Of a stretch of 64,000 bases of DNA, positions 35,685 to 46,361 are shown piece by piece. Both the position numbers and the translations under genes were made by a program. Origin of the DNA: Coprinopsis marcescibilis (taxonomy: Eukaryota > Basidiomycota > Agaricomycetes > Agaricales > Psathyrellaceae). The notes under the pieces were generated by a model that saw nothing but the letters and a program-made list of their open reading frames with translations, ran no database searches and was not told where the DNA came from. How positions within the stretch are numbered: the first letter of the stretch is position 1; each line of letters starts with the position of its first letter. The DNA lies in assembly GCA_004369085.1 (NCBI GenBank), contig ML210150.1:310001-374000 (forward strand). Direction: 5' to 3'.

Positions 35685-36913
35685 TCATCGGAGTAGGCGA
35701 ATTAAAGTATCTGTGTTTAATCCTCTGTAATGGTTCTAATTCCAAACTGATAACCGCGGTAAGACTTCCCTCTTGAAAACTTGGTACCTTCCGCAGACAT
35801 TGAGTCGATTAGATCCTGTAGCTTCACATTCATCGTGGCCAAGTAGGGTCCCGGGCCTTCTAGTTGCCTCCATAATTCAGAGCATTCAATCCTTCTGTTG
35901 TCGGTGCATCAGATAAAATGTGGGGTCCACAGTTGAACGAAACCTCACCTCTTCTCGACTTCTCGACTTGCCAAAGCCAGATACAGCTTCCGCATTGTCG
36001 GTCCCATTTGTGTTGTATTGGGTTCTTGTTCCACTGATTGTTTCGAAACCCCGGGCCTCGAATCTTCGACGACGCCTTGCATATTTGCCTCTGGTTGGCT
36101 TGTTTCAAATGAAGAATAAAACCGGACGTTGGCAGACACAGATGCAGTAGTTCCGCCAATTCTGATTCTTTTTGAAACTTGTGCATTCGGGAACGAATCC
36201 GAATCTCCAAACGCGTGGCTTCGACGCCGCTTCAGTGACCTTGTTTCCGTAGTGTTCGACCCCGCGCGTATCTTTGGACTTTTGCAAATCGGATCGTCGA
36301 CTGTACCTGTACTCCGCAAATTCTTGTCAACACGGACATCTAAGTATAAACGTTGATATATGCGCCTTTGGGACAGGATGTATGCGTGTCATAACGCACC
36401 TAGGATGTAAGGGGCACAAGGCATGATGAAATCCTGCTTCGCGCATAGCTCAATCCAGGCTGGATGGCGGACCTTTGGAGAAGTGTCGTTAGGGCTCTGC
36501 CGACGGTTCAGTGTAGCCCATACAACGAGACGATGTTTACGCAGCCTGTTAATCCGTTAGAATAGAGGTCGTCGAGTTGCTGCTTGACACTTACTCCTGC
36601 AGCTTTTTGTCATCCTGGCCATTGCAGAAGAAGTAATGCGGAATGCAAAGCTCCTCTGTGATACTAGACGATACGCCACCTCCGTGCGCTGCTGTCAAGT
36701 GGCTTATGAGTGGAGGCATCCTCAGCAATTTAGATATCCTGTTGTACACCATAACTGACGAAACGCAAACGAAACAGAAGGACTGAAATAAGCAACTGGT
36801 TGACGTGTTTTTTGTAAGCGTATTTAAATGTAAGAGGAGCGATTTGACCTACTCATGCCATGGAACAGCTTTTGTGCGTCCGATACAGGTTCCTGCGACC
36901 ACTGTCCTGCCAT
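35685..36913 (-). CDS. Second BRCT-domain protein, function unknown
   Basis: An ATG at 36911-36913 opens MAGQWSQEPVSDAQKLFHGM. Spliced exons then give FCFVCVSSVMVYNRIS, LISHLTAAHGGGVSSSITE, CIPHYFFCNGQDDKKLQE, RKHRLVVWATLNRR, and HPAWIELCAKQDFIMPCAPY. The order LFHG, HGGGVSSS and HPAWIELC fits a BRCT fold with the usual conserved Trp. A basic patch (SLKRRRSHAF) could be a nuclear signal. The C-terminal part (MRKLYLALASREVEK, RRIECSELWRQLEGPGPYLA) is unassigned. The last exon probably ends DTLIRLLR with TGA at 35685-35687, but two acceptors are possible. About 300 residues. A BRCT at the very N-terminus recalls Rap1, but I see no Myb domain, so I leave it unnamed. Confidence 0.6.
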
Positions 36914-37095
36914 AGATACACAGTGCTCGTCTTTGTCGACAAAGCTCTGCTCCACACAACGAGGAAACACAACCGCTGGAGTTGCCAAAGTTAAGATATG
37001 ATAATGAATACTAGGATTGCTAATTACCCAGCCTTGACCGCAACATGTAGATGGTGGTAGAAAGCAGGATCGCTGTGCTATTTTTAGAGCGTGCC

Positions 37096-37707
37096 CTACG
37101 CACAGAAATCCGCAAATCGTATACCCAGCTGGTTGTCATCTGCACCGTCAATGTTTTTGAACCCCAATCGTCGGTAAAATTCTCGAGCTTCAGTATTCCT
37201 AGGATCCATCCCAATCCAGATTCCTTCCAATCCTTCGCCCTTCAAATGCTCTACGGCCGCCGCGATGAGTTTCTTTCCCCACCCCTTCCTATGGTATTCG
37301 GGCAGAATATTAACGTGCAGATGTGCAGGTGAGAATTCTATGTTTGCTTCCGGTGCGATGTGCATGTCGCGCAACAAGTTAGCGTAGTAGACGTCTCCAG
37401 ACTTCTGGGCAGCAGAGGGGTCGTATTTACGCTGCAGTGGAGGCCACCAGTGTTCCTTGGCATATGCTTCGAATGTTCTCGTGTCGCTTGAACCCAAAAC
37501 ATAACCGACTGGCTCCCCGGAATCTTCAGCAAGTACGAATCCCCATGTACTTGGAATGTGGACGTAAGGGACGGCGTATACGAGGCCCGGTAGTTCCGGG
37601 AAATCATGTTGAGGTGCTGCAGACTGGCCTGCATCTGCGGTTAATAGGCATATCTTGAACAAAGAGGATTCGTCTTCTTTAGTGGCCTTTCGAATCCTAA
37701 GAGCCAT
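37096..37707 (-). CDS. GNAT-family N-acetyltransferase
   Basis: A single-exon gene of 203 residues, unusual here because nearly all neighbours have introns. It starts at 37707 with MALRIRKATKEDESSLFKIC, a GNAT beta1-alpha1 opening. The acetyl-CoA-binding motif A is HVNILPEYHRKGWGKKLI (the R/Q-x-x-G-x-G/A signature is HRKGWG). Motif B follows as NTEAREFYRRLGFKNID. The middle holds WGFVLAEDSGEPVGYVLG. The protein ends RFADFCA. Probable cytosolic acyltransferase; the acceptor cannot be told. Intron absence could reflect transfer from bacteria or simple intron loss; base composition looks ordinary. Confidence 0.85.
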   Translation of the reverse strand: MALRIRKATKEDESSLFKICLLTADAGQSAAPQHDFPELPGLVYAVPYVHIPSTWGFVLAEDSGEPVGYVLGSSDTRTFEAYAKEHWWPPLQRKYDPSAAQKSGDVYYANLLRDMHIAPEANIEFSPAHLHVNILPEYHRKGWGKKLIAAAVEHLKGEGLEGIWIGMDPRNTEAREFYRRLGFKNIDGADDNQLGIRFADFCA

Positions 37708-37987
37708 GACTGGGGTACAGCTATGTAGTGTGAGATAAGAAAGGGGTTCAATCCCCGAACGGCCAGAGCAAGATGCATGGCGTAACCTCGGAGAGTTATT
37801 GAGATAGATTGATAAAGACGGTGTGCAATTGCATTAACTTCGTATCCGAAAGCAGGTCATGTCAAACTAGATCGAGAACTAGAATAGTCCGTATATAATG
37901 CTACAAATGGTTATATTCCATCGCGAGAAGATGGACTGAGCGCGTGCCGAGTGAAAAGTTGAGATTCGAATTCAAAGTTGGTTCTAT

Positions 37988-39553
37988 CTACAGAAAGCCT
38001 GCTGCTCTTAGGTTCTCCCTAAGAGCCATCTCCCTCTGAACGGCTCGAACAACTGCGGGGTCGTTGACGTCAACGCCAGGAGGAATGAGTATGGCATCAG
38101 TTTCCTGTGCATCAGTGTTCGAATTGGGTTCACTGGCAGCGACACCTCGGTCGGGTAACGACGAGCTATCAGTGCGACGGGGAATTCCGAAGCCTTGGCG
38201 TAAGAGTTCAATACGAGACATTCCCGTCAAGGAAAATGTCTGTTCCAGATTGCTGCCAACGTTTGGGGCTATAACCGGTGTTTGCGTAGTATCGCGACTC
38301 TGAGTTGCTTGCTGTGAAGCAAGTATGCTCCGCTCCCATCGTTTCACGCGGTAGAAACCGAGTAACGAGGTCAAGAGGACAAACCAACCTGGACAGCCGC
38401 ATTAATACTCAGATCCTGCGAAGCAAGCCGCTAAACCTTACCAATTGTCATCATGAAGAAGGATAACCACTCGGTGGTTGCATCCGCAATGAGGGTGGCC
38501 TGTTCTTCAGTTAGGCCGGCGGTTGCGTTCGCATGGTAGAATCCGCCAAAGGTATACGATGTGGGTGCGCCATCTTCAGCGGTAGCGGTGGGGGTCGCCG
38601 ATGTTTGCTTCCACTCCGCCCAGATACTTTCGCTACTGCCGGACCCTTCCGACGGGTCATTCAACCTTGCTCTAAGCGCAAAGCCGTATTGAATGAACGT
38701 AACACCCAGGCCAGCGCGTGAGCCCAGTCGGGCAGCGTGGCTGGTGTGCAAAAGATATGTGAGGAGGAAGCCCACAAATTGGAAAGAGATCGAAACAAGC
38801 ATGTTCCAACAAAACGAGAACAAGGATCCCGTCGGTAATGAGTCGATGATCATCTCCCCCATCGAGTCAGGTGAGAAAGGAGCGTGGACTGTCGTCTCCC
38901 AGTACGGGGGAACAGCATCTGCTTGGGCAGCAGCATAAGAGGGCGGGGCTTCTTGTTGTGCGTCCTCAGGAACGAGGTACGTTTCGTCACCTACTCACTC
39001 TGATTAACGGATGAGATCAAACTTGACGTGAGTGCTTACCGTTCTGGATTCGCACAGGCGGGGCCGGTTTCGCAACTACATTCGCGAAAACTCCGTCATT
39101 CCCCAGCCCTCCTCCCACAACGCCTGTCGGCCTTTGTGGAGACAAACCAAGACTGGATTGGATGGTGCCAGGAAGGACAGATGAGGCCGCGCGCTTCCAC
39201 CACGGTCGCTGTGGTTGAGGGATTGCTTGAGGGTCAAAAGCAGGAACGTAACCATTGCTGTTTCCGATGTCATTGGGGAAAGCATTAGTCGACAAGGGCG
39301 GGGGGGAACCAGGCGGTGGGAAATCATAGTCGACGGATTCAAAGTTGTATGATCCATGGTCATAAGAAGGCACTTGGGCTCTGGAAAGGCTGACAGAGGG
39401 ATTGGAGTTATGAGAAGCGTTTGGGTTAAGTGGGCGAGATTCGGAAGTGTCGTTGTCGTCGTCTTCTTCTCTGTAATCGAAGGCGGCCTGGACCTCGTCG
39501 TCTATCTCGTGGCGGTCTGGAGAGTCAGCAAGACGAACATAACGATTCGACAT
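37988..39553 (-). CDS. Bsd2/NDFIP-like membrane adaptor for a Rsp5-type ubiquitin ligase
   Basis: Bsd2 sits in Golgi and endosome membranes and recruits the HECT ligase Rsp5 to cargo such as metal transporters. The N-terminus (from 39553) is acidic and Pro-rich: MSNRYVRLADSPDRHEIDD, then YDFPPPGSPPP. A following exon carries candidate PY motifs, APPSYAAAQ and AVPPYWETT, the Rsp5 WW-domain ligands. Three membrane segments follow: SLFSFCWNMLVSISFQFVGF, a Gly/Phe-rich second (LGVTFIQYGFAL), and EWLSFFMMTIG continuing into WFVLLTSLLGFYRV across an intron. The C-terminal tail is cytosolic, ending RENLRAAGFL at 37988-37990. Three or four exons, about 470 residues. Cargo is inferred from the family. 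Confidence 0.75.
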
Positions 39554-40012
39554 AAAAGTAAAGGAAACAAAATGAAGGAAGGGAAAGGTTTAGGATGAAC
39601 AAAGCCGCAGTAGAAAGTGTGGAGATGAGATGTCACACTGACTGGCCCAGGGAAGCTCTGAGCTGACTTGAGCTGTGCAGCTTTGTTTGGCCCTGCTTTG
39701 CAGGATTGCCTCCAGCCAATCCCATTCAAGGGGCCTAATGGACTGCACCCGTTCAATTACAGCGACTAGGCACTGAGAAAATCGAAAATTGACAGATAAT
39801 GGTGCGTCCTTTGTGTATCAGGAATCGTTCTATTGAATAATCGTACATGTTTTACAGACATTGAGCTTATTATAATCAAAGCGAAATTCGAAAGCGATGG
39901 GTATATGATTGCAAGGAATTCTGCAGTCGTCGTTAGATTGCCGTCCTGCAGGGTTGAAACGAAGGCCCTTACCAAGGAAAAGGACTTTCCGGCAGATCGC
40001 ACTGTGTCATTG
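39554..40012. other. Intergenic gap between the Bsd2-like gene and a hypothetical gene
   Basis: About 460 bp with promoter sequence for the Bsd2-like gene and 3' sequence of its upstream neighbour. I see no conserved frame or RNA gene. Confidence 0.5.
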
Positions 40013-40579
40013 TCATCGGCGATGAAAAAGATGGGCCCGGTTTGCATTGCGGACAAGCCTGTTCAAGCGTTCGCAACTTTCCATTCGAGACTCCATCATT
40101 TTCTCGAACATTTCCAAAATATGTTCTCGTTGAGGAATACTGCCTGAACGAGAGGAGGACGCTGCGACGGGGTGCACCGTCGAAGCAATGCGGGGTTGGG
40201 ATATTTCCAAGCGTAGCTTGAACCCTTTCTTCCGCTTGGACCACCTCGATGAAGCGGATGTTATGTTCTTGGCACTGCCGCTGGACTCAGCGTCGGGTAA
40301 ATCGTTGGTTTCCTCGACTTTTGCAATGGTAGCATGATCTTCCGGCGGTGTGCTTGGAGTTGGTGTGACTGCTGAAGCTGAAGCGTCGGCCTTTGGATAG
40401 CCATCCAATTCAGCCCGGGTGCGATATACCCACATCCTCTCTTGCTGATAGTAAGCGATAAGAGAGTCCAAGAGGTTTATGGTAGATTTGAGGTGGGGAG
40501 GAGCACTATCTGAAGCCATGCTCTGAGGCAGCGGGGAGATTGGAGGCGTAGGAATGGCATGCGGATATGTTACGGACAT
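40013..40579 (-). CDS. Hypothetical 188-residue protein with a basic middle and helical end
   Basis: A single-exon frame from ATG 40577-40579 to TGA at 40013. The N-terminus is Pro/Ser-rich (MSVTYPHAIPTPPISPLPQS). A helical, Leu/Tyr-rich piece follows: TINLLDSLIAYYQQERMWVY. The middle is low-complexity Ser/Thr, then a basic patch, SRWSKRKKGFKLRLE. The C-terminal part is a likely amphipathic helix, EHILEMFEKMMESRMESCER. The protein ends NRAHLFHRR. I do not recognise a family. The basic patch suggests nuclear location. It is divergent from EMC10 and has a 19-nt perfect palindrome about 70 bp upstream. Confidence 0.6.
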   Translation of the reverse strand: MSVTYPHAIPTPPISPLPQSMASDSAPPHLKSTINLLDSLIAYYQQERMWVYRTRAELDGYPKADASASAVTPTPSTPPEDHATIAKVEETNDLPDAESSGSAKNITSASSRWSKRKKGFKLRLEISQPRIASTVHPVAASSSRSGSIPQREHILEMFEKMMESRMESCERLNRLVRNANRAHLFHRR

Positions 40580-41050
40580 AATCGTCGTGGGGAATGGAAC
40601 AGCAACGAAGGAGCTGGATTTATAGGATACGGAGTCGAGAGTCGAGACCTGGGCAAGTTGCCCAGGAGGAGCACATAGAACTAGCCCTGGACCAATCACT
40701 GGGTCTGGACACAAGAACCAACCAGATTCGCTCGGACCTTGTATTCTCCAACCAATCCCCGCAGCCCGTGAGTAACCCCGGTTTCACCGCCCCCATAGAA
40801 CCCCTACGAAGAGTCTATGAAACAGCCTCAGGGCTCGGAATATCTTCAGCAAGACCCCTGGACCTAGGTCGAGTCTAGCTAACCCATGAATCGCGTTTAA
40901 GCCCGTGTTCTGCAGCCAAACAACGAATGAATTTCATTGGTTGAATGGACTCGGCCGGTACACCCGCGCTGGCCTCCGATTGGATGCTTCGCAATTGATC
41001 GGTGTGACCGTGGCCAGTCCAGGCGCTGTCGTTCTCCATTACAACCTGCC
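40580..41050. promoter_or_regulatory. Divergent promoter with CCAAT boxes (hypothetical / EMC10)
   Basis: Non-coding stretch of 471 bp. It holds CCAAT at 40692-40696 and 40752-40756 and the reverse form ATTGG at 40936-40940 and 40979-40983. This matches the CCAAT-box (HAP complex) style of fungal promoters. The palindrome at 40648-40666 is listed separately. Confidence 0.5.
40648..40666. repeat. Perfect 19-nt palindrome
   Basis: CCTGGGCAA and TTGCCCAGG flank a single G at 40657, giving nine perfect base pairs or a dyad site for a dimeric regulator. It lies about 70 bp upstream of the hypothetical gene's start codon. Confidence 0.65.
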
Positions 41051-41882
41051 ATGAAGGCCATATCCTTGTTGCTTGCATTTCTTACTACAGCGTATGGCGC
41101 CGATTACAAGCTACACCACCGTGTCTTTCACCCACAGCTACCGGTATCACAATGGACAGAGCATGCCATAGTATCTCTCGGTGGTGACGGACCTCAGTTT
41201 CAAGCCCAACCTCGTATATCGCAGGATTTCCAATCGTTCTCTGACTCGCTCAAGTCAGCAACAAACGACCTCAACGAAGCTTTGTATCAAGTCGCTCTCC
41301 AACCTAGTGCTGATGCTGCGGACAACGAGTGGTCCGTGTCGTCAGTCAAGCTGGTATGTCCAGACCACTTCTATCACCAACAGTAGCTAACTGATCGAAA
41401 TAGTGTCATCTCTTGGGAACAACATCCCAAACTGTAGTGCTCTATCTCACAAGCGAAGAGGCCCCGTATTCCCTCAATTACTTCCTATCGCCCACGCCAC
41501 ACGGTGGTTCGTGTCCCCCCTTGATCATGGACATGGCGAAGCCATTGTCACATGTGCAGCTTAACACCACCCTGAGCCTTCGTATGCCCTCATCTCCGCC
41601 GCTGTAAGCATCTCAATTTTATCCGGTATATTCAACGCTGAATATTTGTGTCTTCTAGGCCAGAACTCAGGGCACCACCTTCACTAACGCCAGAAGGCAA
41701 GATCGCAACACCAGTCCCAGAGAAGTCTTTCATTCAAAAGTACTGGATCTACATCGCAATCGGTTTTGCAGTTCTCAGTATGTGCATGGAGCCCCGGTCA
41801 CTCTCTGTCTCAGCTAATTGTCTCCGTAGTGCTGACGGGCAGCTCCGAGCCTATCGACGGGGGCCAGGGACAAGCAAAGTAA
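41051..41882 (+). CDS. EMC10: ER membrane protein complex subunit 10
   Basis: EMC10 is a lumenal-facing subunit of the EMC, which inserts tail-anchored and multispan proteins into the ER membrane. The ATG at 41051 opens a clear signal peptide, MKAISLLLAFLTTAYGADYK. A beta-rich lumenal domain follows (KLHHRVFHPQLPVSQWTEH, SLNYFLSPTPHGGSCP, HVQLNTTLSLRMP). The conserved end is LRAPPSLTPEGKIATPVPEK, then FIQKYWIYIAIGFAVLML as the membrane segment, then a short Gly/Gln tail ending GQGQAK. The stop TAA is at 41880-41882. Three introns, about 235 residues. Family match is strong on the PPSLTPEGK and EKSFIQKYW blocks. Confidence 0.9.
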
Positions 41883-42048
41883 TGTGTATAATTTCACCAG
41901 ATCCGGGCTTGCTTCGCGCTGGGACCCAGTGCCTTTCATTATTGGATAGACCATGAGGGAAGGCCCACGGGCTGTTCTGCGGAAACAGTCCCAGGCAAGG
42001 TTTCTTACCTTCTTTTGAAACTACCGTGGCACCGTTGGTCTTTTATTT

Positions 42049-43640
42049 ATGGACGCACTTAGTCGAAATAATAATGTCAGCGACACCCTTTGTATTCGGC
42101 CCGAAATCATAGGACCTGTACTAGGCACCTTTCGAACAGATTGCAAGCGAATCGAGTCATTTACAGCTGCCGCACTTTTGAGCAAACTTCGTTACGTCTC
42201 TTGCTCATCTACTACCACAACCGTTGCTGAATTTTGCTCATCCTCCGAGTGTGGATCAATGACCTTTCATACGAGGAACTGTTACTATCTCAGACTCTCC
42301 GAGCGCGCTGTTATCCCTCTATATGTTCGTGCTCAGATATACCTTGAGTTGCCATTTAACACCAACCAATTGACTCAAAAGCTCTACCTTGACGAACGCC
42401 ATCTGCATTGGATTTCAGACAGGATTTTGCAGCATGTAATATCTGACCTTCGTCCCTTGTAAGCAATATATTGTCTGAAACCCCGGGAAATAGTGTGACG
42501 CGGGGCAACTGACTGGCTCACTGTTCATCAGAATTGCCCCAAAGTTGCGAGCGGAATCAGACCCCAACAACCCCGGCAACTTGAAGAAATCCACAGTGGA
42601 TACGCACAGAGGAGGTGGGCTTCCATCTTCTGACAAAATAATTGTGTCTGAAACCGTCACCTAAGATTCATATCAATTCTGCTACTTCTTGCGGAATGTA
42701 GAGCCGCATTCACTTGTCCTCAAGGTTGGCATATCATCTCGATACTGTTCCACCTCGTCTAAGTAGGTTCGAATGTCCAGACACGTACTTATGCTGCAGC
42801 ACCACTGCCTGTTAAACCCCCGCTTAACCGACCTGCCGTGCGGGAGAAACGAAAAGGGTCTTTCAACAAAGGGCCTCAACATTCTAGGAAAAAGCAAAAA
42901 GTGAAATCGCCAAAGAAAATGAAGCCTTCTAACAACGAGGACGACGATATAATTGATGTCTCTGACGACGAAGACGATAGTTATATCCCGGGTGAGTAAC
43001 TCGTCCGCGAATAGTACTCTTGTTGGTTGATAGTCGGAGGCTTCATAGGTGAGAGCGGGTCTGACGATGATCCCATGGATGCGGGCGACGATGTTCGCCC
43101 AACTGTTGCAGGGTTTGTACTCTCCTCCTTGCATTGTACCCGTCATGAGTCTTAGGGACCCACTCCTTCACCAGTCCAGCATTTGACATCGAAGAAGAAG
43201 AAAAACCCAAGCCTTTGCTCCGTCTGGGATATCGAGGGTTTACCATGACCGGCCAATGTCTATGCGTTGTCGTTGAACCGTGGCCACCTATCAAGGATCC
43301 CCCGAAACTGAATAATACAGCACCGCAAAAGGCACCAAAGTCAAGGTTCAATGTATCCTTGCTTTCTAGTAAGCCCAAACCGTCAACGTCTTCCATGCGA
43401 GGGGACATCCCTCTCTTTCTGCGCGAATCAGACGACTCTGACAGCGACGGCATGGTCGAAGACAACAACACTGCAGACGTATATACGATAGAAGACAATC
43501 CGGAGGATCCTTTCAGCGGGATGATGGCGTTCAGCCAGGCCCTCAATACGACAGGAGATCGTGCTGGGGCGGCAGGTGAAGACGACGACACTGACGGAGC
43601 AGTGTTCTTTGCAGACGCTGACGAAATCAACCGATCGTAG
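42049..43640 (+). CDS. Conserved-looking fungal nuclear-type protein, family not named
   Basis: An ATG at 42049 opens MDALSRNNNVSDTLCIRPEI. The N-terminal half is a globular, Leu-rich domain: LPFNTNQLTQKLYLDERHLH, WISDRILQHVISDLRPL, then across introns STVDTHRG, DSYQFCYFLRNVEPHSLVLK and TRTYAAAPLPVK. Splice joins restore the frame each time, which argues for a real, constrained protein. The middle is very basic (REKRKGSFN, SRKKQKVKSPKKMK) then acidic (NEDDDIIDVSDDEDD, SGSDDDPMDAGDD). The C-terminal domain has LLRLGYRGFTMTGQCLCVVV and EPWPPI, then an acidic tail ending DADEINRS. About six introns, about 410 residues. Charge pattern suggests chromatin or nucleolar work, but I cannot name the family. 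Confidence 0.65.
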
Positions 43641-43741
43641 TTTGCATTCAACGTCACAAGATTTTCCCAAATTGTGTAGGATAAGACTAACTAATATAAC
43701 GAACGTATCATTGAGCATCGACGGACATGCACAAATCTCAT

Positions 43742-46198
43742 TCACGGCGAGTAAAAGACGATAGCGCAATCCAGCTCTAATTCTTCGCATATTGAAATGC
43801 GTTGACAGTTCACCTCAGTTAGAGGAATGGACAACTGTCTCCCGAGAGTTTCTTGACACTTGGAGTTTGTAGCTGCTGATCGAAGGAACACTCTAGCACA
43901 CAACGGCGACCTTTTGGGAGGAAGGACTTTTGAGAATATTGACGAATCATTTTCGGTCATATCTGCGAGCATATTTAAGCGAAACCCTAAGAAACAGAGA
44001 TGACACCTACCGCCTTTGAAAGCCACTACTGTTACAGAGGAAGAATCATAGTTTGACAGGCTTTGTATGTAAACGCTTCCACCCAGAGCTAATGTAGCTC
44101 GCGCTAGTAGAAATATGAAGCGATCTGCCTTCACATAATGTTTGAGAAGACGACTCACAAGTGGTAGAAGTGGGAGGGTGTGAATCAACTACAACTTCGC
44201 CATCTTCGTCAAGGTATTTGTGCTGGCAAGTATGGAAGAGGACCTGCTTCTCTATATTCGCACCTTTTGGTAGAGAGTCGACAACGATGCATAAAGACGG
44301 TACACCCTGATTCCGAAGAACGTTAATGGGCTCTACAGATGGGTCGAGCCAGTACAGGATAAGCTGCGCTGCACCAGTCCGACTTTCGGCAATAGCGTCC
44401 ACGATCCGCCCGGTGTGTTGATTAGAAAGGGCCAGCTGCTCCGGTAAATTCCTTGCGAGGATGAGGCTGCTGGGAATCAACCCTATCTGCCCCGAGACGA
44501 ATATTTGTTCCCCTGCCTTGAAAACCGGTAAGTTTAAGGCCATTGTCCGCAAATTGGGAACTTGCTAGGATGGCTTGGGAATATGGGCCGATGTTGGCGG
44601 GGGCCCAATAACTAAGCCCTTGGACGTGAAGAGACTTTCGGTCGGATGGCCTTGCCTCAAGATACGCAATGGCATCCAATCGCACTCGGAATGGAAGAGG
44701 TAGCCATGTTGCAACGCATGCGCGTGCGGGGGGTCCCGTTCCAAAGAATTTCGAATACGCCGCATTGACTTTGGCAAAATTTGTCATGTCAGAAAGGTAA
44801 ACGTTGATATTGGCGCAATGAACGAGTTCAAGTCCCGATTTTCGAAGTTCCTCTAGAAAGTGTCACTGTTAAAAACGGCAAAAACGGAGGAAGGTGCGCA
44901 AACCTTCTAGACGGTGAAAGCACTCGGTGACTTCGTCTGCAATCGAGACACCGCCTCCCCGATCTGAATGGGTCCACTGAACGTTGGACACGGCGACCCA
45001 GTCTCCTATCTTTTGACTCCGAATTTCAATGCTATTAGACACCGTGGATATGGCATGTGCACTCATATGTGAGGACATGGGCATGCGCTGTGAAGATGTC
45101 CCGTTCGCCAGCTCGCGGTATTCGTCTTCCAGAAGAGGAGGAATGGTAGCTTCGATTGGCTGGGCCAATTTGGACTCGAGATGCGCTTTCTTTATGCGCA
45201 AATATGCAACAGTTGCAAACCCATTATCTGAATGGATGACTGTCTCCACTTCATCTCTGAACACTTTATTAAACAACAGCAGTTCATCGGGTTTAAATGC
45301 ACTTACAACACTATTTTCCACTTGAACAGTGGGCAGTCAATAGTCAAGGACTCGTATTCTCCGCCTTCCCCGCAAACATGAGCACCGTAAAGCGAGTTCT
45401 ACTGGATAGTCAGGCTTTCCGGTCTCCGATAAGAGCTCGAGTACAAACCAGTTTCGTTAGGGTCTGTTGCATCTCAGCCAAAGTCTTCCCAAGGTGATCT
45501 GTGGTTAACCCTATACCAGCAACCTTGATCAGGACAGCGGTTAGGTTTGCCTCAATCATTTCCTGAAGCAATTCTGCTTGGTCACGTCGCCAGAGGTAGC
45601 AAAGCGGAGTCAAGCCCAATCTGCGGCAGCTGAATATGCAATAAGGCGGGGTTTAATGCACAACACTGGGGCAGATCTTACACATGTTCTACCCTGACGC
45701 GTTGATAGTTGGATAAGATCGCGCCGACAGATACTCCCTTGACTTCGGGGTGGTGTTCCTACCAAAACGTGGAGATTAGACTCGCTGATTAGCGCGCATA
45801 TAGGAATGTTAGCTCACCAGCACCTGTATCAGTAACTCGTAGAGATCTTCTGTTTCGTCCCCCTTGATTCCCCCAGTTTCAGCAGCGCTTCGACTCCCAT
45901 AGTCCACTGTTTGCTGAACCGCATCGCCTGAGATAACCCTACGGTACAGAGGAACGTCCAAAGCTTGCGCTACGAATTCGATCGCGTCTTGGCCCACTGT
46001 TTGATACATGTACGAATCGAGTTCATCTGAATGGCGAATTTACAACTGCTAGGGGCTTTCGGAGAAAGATTCTGTCGAACCTTTGCCTGGTTCAGGTCGC
46101 AAAGATGCGGCAGCTATGAGTTCGTGTCCATTCTTGTTGCAATGGATGAGGTTGTAGCAGCTGTCTTTGCCGCCGCTGAGCAGAGCGACGTACTTCAT
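43742..46198 (-). CDS. DPH6: Diphthine-ammonia ligase with C-terminal RidA-like domains
   Basis: DPH6 makes the last amidation in diphthamide synthesis on eEF2. The ATG at 46196-46198 opens MKYVALLSGGKDSCYNLIHC, the PP-loop ATP-pyrophosphatase signature. The ligase domain continues with SLRPEPG, DSYMYQTVGQDAIEFVAQAL and VSGDAVQQ-type sequence near 45900, with ETEDLYELL. Then come two RidA/YjgF-type segments, as in fungal and plant orthologues: LSYWAPANIGPYSQAI and GEQIFVSGQIGLIPSS, and later VYIQSLSNYDSSSVTVVAF. The exact last exon is uncertain; the frame ends VFYSP at 43742. About nine introns, about 650 residues. It is divergent from PheRS beta, 163 bp between starts. Confidence 0.9.
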
Positions 46199-46361
46199 GG
46201 TTGTCTGCAAAGTCACTGGTCAATATTCCATGCCAAGAGAATTGAGGTAAGGTTATCTGGTCCGAAAAGGGAAATGATGCAGATGATCTTTGATTCGACT
46301 GGCCCTGCAACGGTCGGCTCAGTGAAGCTTGAGCTTGAACTACCTTGTGTATCTCTCCAAT

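Noticed and set aside
37096..37707. Recent bacterial transfer of the intronless GNAT gene
   Set aside because: Lack of introns alone is weak evidence and composition matches the neighbours; needs a phylogeny.
37743..37756. T-arm-like hairpin GGGGTTCAATCCCC
   Set aside because: No pairing acceptor, D or anticodon stem at tRNA spacing; it sits just upstream of the GNAT start codon.
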